Positions 10,034 through 21,100 of a DNA stretch of 64,000 bases are shown piece after piece. Origin of the DNA: Stentor roeselii (Eukaryota; Ciliophora; Heterotrichea; Heterotrichida; Stentoridae); assembly GCA_006503475.1 (NCBI GenBank), contig RSEH01000063.1, forward strand, positions 1 to 64,000, in the 5' to 3' direction. The notes under the pieces were generated by a model. The model had not been told where the DNA came from and did no database searches. It saw only the letters and a list, made by a program, of their open reading frames with translations. Made by a program: the position numbers and the translations under genes. The first letter of the stretch is position 1; every line of letters starts with the position of its first letter.

Positions 10034-10828
10034 TTATTTAATGAAATAATTTGACTTAGACTTAAAACACCTTTTCCAGTCGATCGGGTCAAGAAGTTGA
10101 AAGTTTAAATCTTTTGGATGAAAGATTTTTTGAAACTGGTAAAGATTTAAATTTTGTTCAAATTCGCGTTTTATTGATTTTGTGGAGAAATCAGGACGAA
10201 TCAAAAACCTGGTTTTATTTTTCACAGTAATTTCCTCAATTTCTCTGTTTTTTATCAATTCAGTCAAAAACAGCAAACCCAGCGGGTCTTTCTTCATAAT
10301 TCGATCAATTTTTTTTGAACTAATCTCAGGCGACCTGATGAAATCCTCTTTAAAAACCTCAGGTTTTATATCTTTATGAAATTCATCTTCCGAGATATTA
10401 AAGTTGATTGAAAAAAGATGATATTTCGCGATTTTAGCCAGATGATCACTAAACAAAAGACAGTCATTTTTATTAGAAATTTTCACAAAAAAGTCCCGAC
10501 AGACATGCTGACAATTATGGAATTTTTTTTCATAAGGTTTTTTATAAGCGATATTCTCGAATTTCTTAAGAACTCTGAAAAGACTGACTTTTTTCGCTAG
10601 TCTGAACTTTCTGATTGAAAAACTCGGTTGCCAGTCTTTATATTCAAAGTCATAAACAGCTCTGCCTTCATGAGTGTATTCAAGTTTGATTTTTCGACCT
10701 GAGTGAGTTTTAATAATAATAAAAGAATGTCTTGGAGTCAATAAGTCGAAAGGGTTCAAGATGTTCGAAACTCTTTCTTCGATTTTTCTGATGGGTTCAG
10801 AGAAGATAGTGTTTTGATAAGGATCCAT
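10034..10828 (-). CDS. 264-residue protein with NCQH motif, possible permuted papain-fold (LRAT/NlpC-like)
   Basis: A clean frame from ATG 10828 to TAA. A conserved-looking stretch begins RHSFIIIK (His34), continues with a beta-rich G-[RK]-[KR]-I-K-L-E-Y segment, and ends HNCQHVCRDFF (Cys106). A His followed about 70 residues later by an NC motif is the order found in circularly permuted papain-like enzymes such as LRAT and YiiX proteins. The C-terminal half is basic and has no known motif. The fold assignment is inference from a short motif. It could instead be an unrelated ciliate-specific family. Catalysis is not demonstrated. Confidence 0.75.
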   Translation of the reverse strand: MDPYQNTIFSEPIRKIEERVSNILNPFDLLTPRHSFIIIKTHSGRKIKLEYTHEGRAVYDFEYKDWQPSFSIRKFRLAKKVSLFRVLKKFENIAYKKPYEKKFHNCQHVCRDFFVKISNKNDCLLFSDHLAKIAKYHLFSINFNISEDEFHKDIKPEVFKEDFIRSPEISSKKIDRIMKKDPLGLLFLTELIKNREIEEITVKNKTRFLIRPDFSTKSIKREFEQNLNLYQFQKIFHPKDLNFQLLDPIDWKRCFKSKSNYFIK

Positions 10829-10969
10829 CTTTTATTGAACCATCTAAACCTGAAATTTTTCATAGATGCTCTTTATTCAACTATCGCTAAGCAAAAAACC
10901 CAGTGATTTCTTCTTTCTTTTCTCTTCTCAATACCACCTCCTAATCATTTCATATTTCAATATTTAAAA

Positions 10970-13834
10970 ATGCATAAAACCCCAACACAAAACCCTAAAC
11001 CTTGCGAACTATCTCCAAAAAACAAAAAACGTTTAAAAAAGTCAACAACCCGTTCAAGTAAATCGAAAGATCGACTGTCTAAACCTCTCGACAGCAGCGA
11101 AATTCGAGTGGTCCTCTCAAAAAGAGCTCCGACTAAAAAAGGTTCAATCGACCTTCAAAAGCAGTCAACTCCAAAAGCTTCTAAAAAGGTGAAAAAGAAA
11201 CTTTTTATTAACACCCAGCTTCCACTTAACCTGAATTCAGAAATCGAAAAGTCCTGCTCAAGATTTGATAAAGACCGGGCCCGTTCAAACCTGGAGTATT
11301 CGCTTAAGTCAAAGTTAAACTTATCACAAAAAGTTCTGCTTAACAAAAACACCAGTCCGAAGCGAGTTGAGCAAATAATTAAAAACTCTTTAAAAAAGGA
11401 CAGAAGGGATCGAATTATGAAGGAAAAAGAACTAAAACAGAAGAAATTGCAAGAAGAAATAAAAAAACTTGAAAATGACTATCAAAATAACTTGATTCGT
11501 AAAATCAATGGAAAAAAATATAAGAAAAAACTTTCACCTGATACAAGAAGTGCCACTGGAAGAGGAAAACTAGAAAAAGTTGTCAGGCTTATTAACAAGA
11601 AGATAAAATCAGGAAGGTCAGTTAGTTCTAGAAGAGTTCCGAAAGATTTACCCTCTGTTCGAAGCATCAGTGCTGAAAAAGATCGGGTTTCAAGGTTTTT
11701 TATTGATGACTTGTATGGAAATGTCGAGACTTGCAGAGAAAAAATTGTAAGTGACGCTGAAAGTCGCTGCGAACTTGTCAACTCCAGGACAGAAAAGGAA
11801 AAAGTTAGAAGAAATGTAAGTTTGATTGAAGAAGATGAGTCTTTCACCGTCTCTCCCACTGCCGAGCGCAATAAACTTCTTGCAATAAAAGAAAAAATCG
11901 ATTATAAAAAGTACCTGGTCGACAAGGAAAACCTGGAAGAAGAGCTTCAAAAGAAACTTAAAGAAAATCAAGAGTTTTTCAAGAAAGCCAAAGAAAAATC
12001 TGAAGAATTTCGACGAAAACGAGCAGCGAAAGTAATTCAAAAAAATCTTCTTAGATACGTGAAGGTGCTAAGGAAGGAAAAGCAAGAGTTAAAAGAAAGC
12101 AAATTGCAAGATTTCGTAAATGAACAGATCAGTTGGAGAGAAGCACAGCTTCTTAGTCTTGAATATCTTCGAGAAAAAGAACTGCAGGATATGCAGTCTC
12201 TTGTAGAGCTTCTTGGGCAAAATCCACAATTAGAAGATCATCTTTTTAAAGTAGTGAATCATCGATATGAGCTTTTTACCCGACTTTTCAAGAATAACCT
12301 GGAAAATGCTGAACAAGAAATAATGCAAGACATGGACACTCGGCAGGTTCTTAATCTTTCTAATAAAATCAAAGACAAAAAAGATGAGATCAGCAAAATC
12401 ATCGAAGAAACTCAGATGAATAGCTCGGTTTCTAAGGAAGAGGTTAAAAATATGTTGAAAGATGTCAAAGATATTGTTAATTATGACTTGAACTCTATTT
12501 CTTGCCAGACTTCTATTGACCTTCAGGAAAGTAATAAAAAAAAAAATGGATTTGAACAAATTGATGCTTCAAATAGTTTGTTAAAGGATTTTATTTTAAG
12601 ACCGGAAATCATGGACAGGCTTGAACAGCTGGAAAAAGAAGAAAAAAGAGAAAAAAGAGAAAAAAACATTGAAAAGAAAGAAAATAACTTAAAAAAAGAA
12701 AAAAACATTGAAAAGAAAGAAAAAAACATTGAAAAGGAAGAAAAAAACATACAAGAAAAAAAAAATGATGAAACTCAAAAACCAGTAAAATTCTCAAAAA
12801 GTGGCCCAAAAATCCTAACAGAAATCGACGACACCCACATAAAATCAATATCAATAAACGAGATCCTTTTACTAGACTCTTCATTATTTTCGCCAACTCT
12901 CAGCCAAGTAGCAGAAGAAGACTCTCCAGAAAAATCTCCAGACCTAGAGCCTCCAAGTACCTCTCCAATCCCAGCCCGTCCATCAGCGCCTTTAATGTTT
13001 CTAGACACAGACGATTCAGGTCCTTTAGACTCAATGATCTCATTTTCCCTTCCAATGAATTTAACCCAATCATCTAAAAAGCCATCTCAAGTCCTTCCAC
13101 TTCTAAATCTAGGAAGTATCCAAGGAAGCATGTCAAGCATTCCAATAACATCCGACCCACGAATAGAGACAAGTCCTGAGTACATCCATCATTTTCTCTC
13201 AGAAGTCTTCAGCGGCTTGGACCTTTCCAGTCTTCGAGCCGAGCTAAGCCGAGGACTGTCAAGAGACCCTTTAAAAGAACTCAGCAAAATCAGAGAACTT
13301 GATTTAGGCTTTCTAGAAAAAGAGCCTTTTAAACCTATTTTCAACATTCCTCAAATTATTGAAAGGTTCCAGGCAGAAGTCTCTGATGAAGTCACTTCTC
13401 AAAGACTTGTCAATCAAGCTGATAAGATTCATAAAGTCATGGTCTTGTCTGTCGCTGATGAAGTCATGCAAAGCTTTAGACCTTATGGAATTCAAGGAGT
13501 TCCTCTTATTTGGAGTCAGAAAATCAGGAAAATTAATCCGGTTCAAGTTGATTTAAAATTTGTGATCAAGTCAACGATTGAGACTGTTGAAGAGTTTTCC
13601 AGATTTGAAATAGGAAAAATTCCGACTGAAGAAATGATTCAGAGCAACGGGAAAATCGATGAAGAACTTATTCAAGATATCAGAGAAGATGCTTTAGGAT
13701 TCGCTATTAAGAGAGAAATCATTGAATTTGATTGGGTTTGGACTGAATATGAGTTCGAAGAAACTCAGGTAAAACTTGACCTGGCCGATATGATTTTAGC
13801 TGATTTGGCTGAAGAGTTGCTCCAGTGTAGCTAA
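10970..13834 (+). CDS. Large basic coiled-coil protein with IQ motif and DUF4378-like C-terminus (possible microtubule/centrosomal protein)
   Basis: 954 residues from ATG 10970. The first 230 residues are Lys/Ser-rich and disordered. Residues about 325-400 form a charged helix with an IQ-like site (AAKVIQKNLLRYVK). Around residues 550-600 there is a Lys/Glu minisatellite. A Pro/Ser-rich linker follows, then a folded C-terminal region of about 200 residues ending W.EYEFEE....LD.ADMI..DL.EELL. That ending resembles the C-terminal DUF4378 helix of CEP350/TRM-type proteins, which act at centrosomes or cortical microtubules. The resemblance is by pattern only. The stop lies 20 bp before the next gene's ATG. 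Confidence 0.85.
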   Translation: MHKTPTQNPKPCELSPKNKKRLKKSTTRSSKSKDRLSKPLDSSEIRVVLSKRAPTKKGSIDLQKQSTPKASKKVKKKLFINTQLPLNLNSEIEKSCSRFDKDRARSNLEYSLKSKLNLSQKVLLNKNTSPKRVEQIIKNSLKKDRRDRIMKEKELKQKKLQEEIKKLENDYQNNLIRKINGKKYKKKLSPDTRSATGRGKLEKVVRLINKKIKSGRSVSSRRVPKDLPSVRSISAEKDRVSRFFIDDLYGNVETCREKIVSDAESRCELVNSRTEKEKVRRNVSLIEEDESFTVSPTAERNKLLAIKEKIDYKKYLVDKENLEEELQKKLKENQEFFKKAKEKSEEFRRKRAAKVIQKNLLRYVKVLRKEKQELKESKLQDFVNEQISWREAQLLSLEYLREKELQDMQSLVELLGQNPQLEDHLFKVVNHRYELFTRLFKNNLENAEQEIMQDMDTRQVLNLSNKIKDKKDEISKIIEETQMNSSVSKEEVKNMLKDVKDIVNYDLNSISCQTSIDLQESNKKKNGFEQIDASNSLLKDFILRPEIMDRLEQLEKEEKREKREKNIEKKENNLKKEKNIEKKEKNIEKEEKNIQEKKNDETQKPVKFSKSGPKILTEIDDTHIKSISINEILLLDSSLFSPTLSQVAEEDSPEKSPDLEPPSTSPIPARPSAPLMFLDTDDSGPLDSMISFSLPMNLTQSSKKPSQVLPLLNLGSIQGSMSSIPITSDPRIETSPEYIHHFLSEVFSGLDLSSLRAELSRGLSRDPLKELSKIRELDLGFLEKEPFKPIFNIPQIIERFQAEVSDEVTSQRLVNQADKIHKVMVLSVADEVMQSFRPYGIQGVPLIWSQKIRKINPVQVDLKFVIKSTIETVEEFSRFEIGKIPTEEMIQSNGKIDEELIQDIREDALGFAIKREIIEFDWVWTEYEFEETQVKLDLADMILADLAEELLQCS
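12631..12755 (+). repeat. Coding Lys/Glu minisatellite
   Basis: Imperfect tandem copies of a purine-rich unit containing AACATTGAAAAGAAAGAA, read as NIEKKEK. The array is in frame within the 954-residue protein and encodes a charged single-helix-like stretch. Copy number is likely variable. Confidence 0.8.
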
Positions 13835-13854
13835 TTCGTAATTTAATCTTTATA

Positions 13855-15186
13855 ATGGCAAATTCGTTCCTTGATATCACTGTTAAGACCTGGAAACCTG
13901 ACAATCATGGACTTTTCGACTTTTACGCTTTTGATATCATGAAAAATTCATTTAAAGTCTCTAAACCATGCACGATCTTCCGTCAAGATGAAAATTGTTA
14001 CATTCCAGGACCTGTTGTTTTAGATCATTCGATTCCTGTCATCACTGTTTCGAAATTTAAAGATTCTTTTCACTTGTCATTGGAAAATGATGAACCTGGT
14101 TTGGTCATGTGGAAAATCGTGACAGTCTCGAAAAAACAACCTGAAGGGCATCATCTGGTTGAAGGTGACTGGGTGAAACTAGGAAAAGTCATGTTGAGAG
14201 TGAGGCAGGTTGGAGACCCGGTCACTGCCTCTCAAAATTATCTTTTTCACTCGTTTTTCACCAGATGTAATAATTCTCGAAGTGATGTAGAAGAGGAAAA
14301 AAGTGGATGTGTCCAGGCTTGCAACAGCGGACTTGATGAAGAAGGGAAGGATAGTCAGAAGGAGTCTTTTGTTGATGATAAGGAAATTGAGGATTTTCAA
14401 GAAAATCACAGGGAAATGGAATGGACTGACGAAAAACGATCGAAAAGACAGAAATTTAAAAAAAAGTCTAAAGAAGCTCAGGTTTGTCGAATATGTCTTT
14501 TTGACTCTAATTCTGATAATGATCCCCTTATTTCTCCTTGTAAGTGTAAAGGAACTGTCAGTAAAGTTCATGTCCAATGTCTTCAAGAGTGGCTGAAAAG
14601 TCGGATCCAGTCTCATGTTTCAGCTAAAACTGTAAGTTTTTATTTGAAAGACCTGACTTGTGAATTGTGTAAAGTTGAACTGCCTTACAAGTTTCGATTT
14701 AATAATAGAGACTTTATGTTGATCAACTTTTCATATCCCTTGACTTGTCCTTTTGTTATGATGGAAGAATTTACTTTTGATAGGAAACAGGTCGTTGCTT
14801 TGCATGTTGTCACTATGAAAGAAGGGGAAAAGGTTAGGATTGGTAGGAGCATTTATTCTGATTTGAAAATTGTGGATTTGACGGTTAGTAGGACTCACTG
14901 CAAAATACAGTTGATTGGATCAAAGTTTTTAATTAAAGATAAAAACAGCAAATTCGGTACTTTAATCGAAATTAGCAAAGAAATAAAAGTAAAAAACTCA
15001 GAAATAAACCTACAAATCGGTAGAAGCGTTTTAAAAATAATCGAAAAATACCCATTCAAATGCTGCAAAATCTTCAAAAAAACCAACAAAATCGAGCCAG
15101 AAAAATCCGCCGGCAAGACCCAAGCCGAGGTATTCGAAGGTCTAGTTGAATCAACAGGTTTTTTACCAGTAATCTCAATTCCTTAA
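13855..15186 (+). CDS. RING-CH (RINGv) plus FHA domain protein, putative E3 ubiquitin ligase
   Basis: 443 residues. Residues 211-272 form a C4HC3 RING-CH domain: CRIC, CKCKG, HVQCLQEWL, then CELC. Residues about 313-390 form an FHA domain with GEKVRIGR, SRTHC and NSKFGT, the phosphothreonine-binding residues expected of the fold. The first 130 residues are conserved-looking (HHLVEGDWVKLGKVMLRVR) and precede an acidic linker. Proteins pairing RINGv and FHA are familiar in ciliates. The likely job is ubiquitin transfer to FHA-recognised phosphoproteins. No membrane segments follow the RING-CH domain, unlike MARCH ligases. It converges tail to tail with the BEACH gene, only 11 bp apart. Confidence 0.92.
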   Translation: MANSFLDITVKTWKPDNHGLFDFYAFDIMKNSFKVSKPCTIFRQDENCYIPGPVVLDHSIPVITVSKFKDSFHLSLENDEPGLVMWKIVTVSKKQPEGHHLVEGDWVKLGKVMLRVRQVGDPVTASQNYLFHSFFTRCNNSRSDVEEEKSGCVQACNSGLDEEGKDSQKESFVDDKEIEDFQENHREMEWTDEKRSKRQKFKKKSKEAQVCRICLFDSNSDNDPLISPCKCKGTVSKVHVQCLQEWLKSRIQSHVSAKTVSFYLKDLTCELCKVELPYKFRFNNRDFMLINFSYPLTCPFVMMEEFTFDRKQVVALHVVTMKEGEKVRIGRSIYSDLKIVDLTVSRTHCKIQLIGSKFLIKDKNSKFGTLIEISKEIKVKNSEINLQIGRSVLKIIEKYPFKCCKIFKKTNKIEPEKSAGKTQAEVFEGLVESTGFLPVISIP

Positions 15187-15197
15187 AAATAATTAAA

Positions 15198-18100
15198 TTA
15201 ACTTTTCTTCCCTCCATTAAAAACCGTATCAATTTTCCACTGATCCTTGCAACACGCAATCGCAAACAATTTTTTTTCATCTTTCGCGACACAAAACGCA
15301 TTAAATTTTTGCCCTTCATCCAAAAAAACAGTCCCTTCAAGAACATCACAAAGTGCGAGGTTTTGTCCAAGTAAAGCAAAAATAAGATCTCCAAAAGCCG
15401 AGATTTCGAAAATATTTCCACATTGAAAGAGAACCTTTCCTATTTCTTTTCCATCAAATGAAAAGTAGCTGAACCCGGCATTTTGAAAGACAAGGAAAAA
15501 GCCGAGGTTGCTGATAATTAAAGGGCCTGGAGTGGTTTTCAGGCTTAGTAAATATTCAGCGTTTCTAGAGTCGTGAATCAAGATATTTCCCAGATCGTCG
15601 CAGGAAGCGACGATGTTTAAGATATCTGAGCAAGAAATGCTGAAAATGCGAGCTTTGTGACCTACAAATTGAAGATGCTTCGCCAGGTTGAATGACCAGC
15701 TGATTAAAACGTCGGAACCTGTCAGAAGCTTCTCGGATGGAAACATTGAAACCACTGGGGTCGGGTGGAAGCTTGTGATAAACTTCAAGTCGCCTTCGTA
15801 GTCAAAGTACTTCGTTGAACAGTCATCAAAACCTGAAGTCACTATGAAAGAATTCCAGATACATATTAAAAACTTGTAATATTCTCTCATTTTCACTAGT
15901 TTTAACTGAAACTCTCTTGCCTTTGAAAGTGTTTTACCCACCAGGTCAAATCTTAGGTACTTAACACCTTCAGAAACAACAAAAAACACGAAAAGAAATC
16001 GACTATCTGAAAGAATCTTTAAAAAATCCCCAGGTTTCTGTAAATTCATACTTTTCATGACCTTTCCATCACTTTTCCACAGTTCAAAAATAGAAGGACT
16101 AGGAAGTTCCTTCCTTTTAGGATGAGGTTCTTTAAAGATCTTTGCAGGTGTCTGTCCAAAATGATAAATCTGCTCAACAACCCACTTCAAATCACCAGGT
16201 TCAATGAACTTTACACTATTCTTATAAAACTCTTGATAAGTAATCGGATGAAACAAGTTACAAGCGGCTTCCGCAAGTTCCCCAGACTGTTTAAATCCAA
16301 AGACCAAATCAATCCACAAATGCAAATTCGCACTGCAATGACTTGACTCCAGACATTTCCTCATCTTTCTAACCAAGTCCCAAGAGCTACAAGCCCAATT
16401 TGGCAAAATGAAAACTGCAGAGTCCTTAGAAAATTTCGAATTATCTCCAAAGCTGAAATTATTCATATTTTCAAAGACCTGCGGCAGGTAAAACATTTCC
16501 GGAATTAATTCTTTTGTGTCCCCTGCCATGCTTTGAGAGCTTTCCCAGGCACTGTCAAGTGAATAGAAAAGACGGTCAGGGTGGTCGAAGAGGCCGCCTT
16601 GGAGAAGTTGATGTTGAGCTGCGAAGGGCTCGAGTCGGACCATGTAGTACAAAACGATTCCGCCGTTTGAGTAGTGCTGGCCGAAGTGGTACTTTTCTTT
16701 TACTTGTAAGGAAAGATTGTGCTTTAAGTCTGAACGCATTGAAGGCGACTGGGCGCCTATTGGGTAGTTGAAGTCTCGGTAAACTTTTGGGTCTTCTGGG
16801 TCCAGCGAGGCCTGGGAAAATGACGTCACCACCCAAGGGAACACCGGGTATTGCGACAGGTCGTGGAAAGAACGCCCTGAGTACTTGTTTAATAATAAAA
16901 GATACTCCATATTCGACATCTGACCAGTTATCCACTTTTCTTTGTAATGACTTAAAGGAACTTCTGATAAATTTCGCATGATTTTCACTTTTTCCCATTT
17001 TGATATAATTTGGAAGACTTTTTCTCTTTTTCGTTTTTTGAAAAGGTTTAAAAAAAAAGATTTTCCTGTTGTTAGGAAAATTTCTATTGCGGAGTTTTTG
17101 TGGATAAAACGACGGTAAAGGACTTCAGAGATCTGGTCCTTGTGGAAGACGTAATCGCATGTTTTTGATTTTATTGTGAATTGAAGAGCACTGCCTGGGT
17201 AGTCTGATGAATTTTTTGCTTCTCCTGAACATTTTAACTGGAAAAACTTGTCAGTGAAGACTGCCTGGCCCAAGAAACTTCCAGTGATTTTTATTTGCTC
17301 GCAAGGAAGTTTCAGGAATTTTAAAGAATTGTTTGAACGGATTTTTTTTGTTGGGGATTGAATCAGGGTGGAGGAGAAAAGACGGTTGTCGAGAGAACTT
17401 AGGTCGAAGTAACTGTTTCTTGAAGTTCTAAATAAAAATGAAGCTTTTGCATCAAATTTCATTTCTTTTTCAACTAGCTTTACTATTGTCCATCGGTTAT
17501 ACATGTCGTTTCGATTCTTGAGGAAATATTTTCCTTCTAAGATACTTTCAATTGCGTCGATTTTTCTATTTTGCTCTTTTTCGTGAAACTTGCTGATTGT
17601 TTTTAGATGAGCTCTTCTTAAACTCTGTTCGAGACTGAAGTCGTTGATATTGACTTTGTTGATAATTTCTTCAAATTTTTCTAAAATTTTTGAACTTTGC
17701 TCGATTTCAGGTTCTTTAAAAGATGCGGATTTTTCAATGACTTGATTTTTTTTCAAAGGGATCCAAATATTTTCGTATAAACAAAAATGTATGCAAAAAA
17801 TCCACTCTTGGGTAAAAATTTCAGTTGAAAGTTTATCTTCGTTTAGTTCTTTTAAGTACTGTTCTAGATTGATTGAATCACAGCTGAAAGATGATTGATT
17901 GAAAAAAGCTTTTGATTTTGAAGTGATTCTTTCATATCTCGAATCCTCTGGCAAGATATTTTTATTACTTTGGAAGAAACTCAATAATTTTTCCTTAATT
18001 TTCGCATTTTTCACAAATTCTGTGAAAAAATCCATAATTTTAAAATTTTTCTTGTAAAGACTTTCACAAAGTCCAGTAAATGTAAATAATCCAAGGCAAG

Positions 18101-21100
18101 ATTCATTAAAAACCTTTTTCTTCTGAGAGTTGTTGAAAAACTTGAAATAATTTGTTTTTTCAAAAAGCTGTTTTAAAGAATTCTGAATGTTTAAAGAAAA
18201 TCGAAAACACTTTAAAGAGATCTGAATGAAATTTTTTAAAAAGAACTTTGAACAAGGATGACTTGATTCATTTCCCGATGACTGAATATAAAAGAAAATC
18301 CCATCACTCGACACAAAATTCAAAAAAAACCCTAAAATCCCTGAAATTTTTTCACAATTATCTGCAGTTACCTTAAAATGTCTAAGAATTGCAAAATACT
18401 TCGCACAAACCTCAGGTTTTTTAAACTCTTTCTTCGCAGCAAAAACATTTAAAAGTCTAAAAAAAAGGTCTAAAGTTGCTGAATCTTTCAAGACTTCTCG
18501 AAAAAATTCATTAATTTTTTGTAGATCTGAGAAGGATTCAATTTGAGAAAAAATCAACTCAGCAAGAGTCAAAGCGAAAGAACTTGCTTTTTTATAAAAC
18601 TCGTTAAGCCAAAAAGGAAAAATATTTCTGTTGTAAATTGAATTTAGACAAATTTCTTTATTTTCTGTTAAAAAATTGAAAAGTTTCTGAAAAGTTGTAG
18701 AATTTGTGATGTACCAAGTTTTATAAAGAACTAGGTCTAAAAACAGTTGTTTTACCTCAGATTCAAATAAGGTAGTCTTCATTCCAAAGTGATTTAAACA
18801 TTCCAAAAGTGCATCAATCCCTGTGAACCTCTCTCGAAGGAAGTTCAAGGCTTCAACACTTCTATTATTCCCTTTTTTCAGGTCTTTTTTGAAGTTCGAG
18901 TTGATTTCTTTGTAAACAATTTTCATCAAACTGGCATGAAAAGACAAATTAAGAGGATGAAGAAACATCATTAAAAAAACAGTCAAAAAGTCTTCAGACT
19001 CTCCTTCAAAGTGACAGTTCTCTACAAGTAAAACAACAGATTCAATGAAAACAAATTCCTCAGCCTTAACAAGGACCTTCAAAATGTTGCAAATGGTTTT
19101 TCTATTCGAAAAGTCTTCCATAAAGTGTCTCAAAACGTATCGGATATGAACCTGGTCCATTCTTTGAAAAGCTCTTGCAAGTAACAAGAAGTATTTCGAG
19201 TCAGTTCTGAAAATTCTCTTAAAAATCGAAACCATTTTATCAGCTTCTTCCACTGAACTCGACCCTTCGAAGCAGTGAAGAGAAGGTTCGTTAAGGTAGT
19301 AATAAATGAACTTTCTTAGAAGTTGATCTGAATAAATACTTAAGATAAACCGAAGGTAGTTCTGTTTCAAGTCATGTGAAAGGGAAAATGATGTCGCTTT
19401 ACTTGTGATCAGCTCTGGAAAGTCATTAGCAACGATTTCTGAAACCTCGGGAAGACTGAAGAGAATTGAAAGGATGCCGAGGTACTCGATGAACTCTTCC
19501 ATTCCGTAAGATTTTAAACCGTCTAGTCCGCTGATGCACTTTAATGAGCTGTAGAGACTGTTTCCTTTACTTTTTGTTGTTGAGGACTGGAAAGATACGT
19601 TTGACATGTTTTGGATCAAGGGAGAATTGAACTCGCCTCCATAAAGAAAAACGAGGTCGTTTTTTATCTTGAGTAAAGAATGACTTTCTCTTTTTATTGA
19701 AATGTTCATCGGGTTGAATTTTATGTAGTTGCTTAGTTCTAAAATATCTGGTTCTTCAAGCGTTTTTTTGTAGATCTGGATGTGGGAAACTTTTCCTATG
19801 AATTTTAGAGACCTTTCGATAGTACTTCCTAAGGATAGGGTGAAAAAAGTGATATCTTTGGATTGCTTGAATTGAAGAGAACTGGAAAAACTTCTATCAT
19901 TAAGCTTCATGAAAATCACAGACTTTTTTTTTAAATTGCAAGAAATTGCTAAAAAGTTCCAGTTTTTATGAAGAATTTCAGTTTCTGAAGATATTTCACA
20001 GCTTTGAGAATTTGATGTAAATTCAACAAGTACTTTGCTCTTAGAGAGGCTGATAGAAAGTTTTAAGGTTTTGTTGTCTCCTATCTGGACCAATACGGAT
20101 TCAGATAATTTTTTGCTCGGCTTGAATCTGATGACAACAGAAATTTCTCCTTTACATGAAAAAAGCCCATCTTGTTGATTTATTTGAAATTGGCTTAGTT
20201 CATCAAAGTAGTCAAATTCTCGTATCAGGTTTTCCTGAGGATTTGTACTGTTCAGAGATTTTTTCAAGCAGGTTAACAGTCTTAGAATGAATCTGGACTT
20301 GGACCGGATGATCAGATCAGAAAATTTTTTAATGATTTTACATGAAATTTTGGTTTTGAAGCATTTTACAAGGATTCTTGAGTACAAAGGCCAGAACTCT
20401 TCAGTTATTTCAGATAAATGGAAAAAGATGACTTCTTCGATTTTTGAAACTTTTCGAAACTTGTGAGTGTTTAGCTTGAAACCATTCAGCAGTTCTTTTT
20501 TAACCTGTGAATTGAATTCAGAAAAAAAATGATATGAAATAAATTCAAGGATGATCCAAAAAAAGTCAAAATTTTGACTGTAGTGACTTTGTATGAATGG
20601 AAATGATTCTAAAATGACTGCTTCTTGAATAGGTTTAAATGAATCTTTTCTCAGTTTGAATACAAGGCTTTGCATATATTTCTTTTTTATTAGCATACTG
20701 GAAGATCGGTCGAAAAGATGCAAAAATCTGAAAATTTCGACCCAAAGATTTTTCATTAGCGTAAAATTTTCACTGAGAGTTTTCTGAAAATCTACGAAAA
20801 TCACAGTAAAAAGGTCTTGAAACAAGCTTTTTTCTAGCAATCTGATCTGGACATAAGGAGGAAAAGGTGTTCTTAATGTTTTAAGAATCTCTAGAATGAT
20901 GTTAGGATCTTTTTCCGCTGTTAAAAGACTAGAAAAATGATCAATTTGATCGAGTTGTCCAAGTTCAAGTCCAAAAGGTATAAAACAGAACAATTTTCTC
21001 CTAATTTCGAAATTTTTCCTTAAAATACTTCTTGTGCAAAGACTTACAATTTTTACCTTTCGAGCCCAGTTCTGAGCATTTTCCAATATTTCAAGAATAC

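Noticed and set aside
16514-16998. Frames inside the BEACH gene on both strands
   Set aside because: They overlap the conserved BEACH domain coding frame, so they are shadows.
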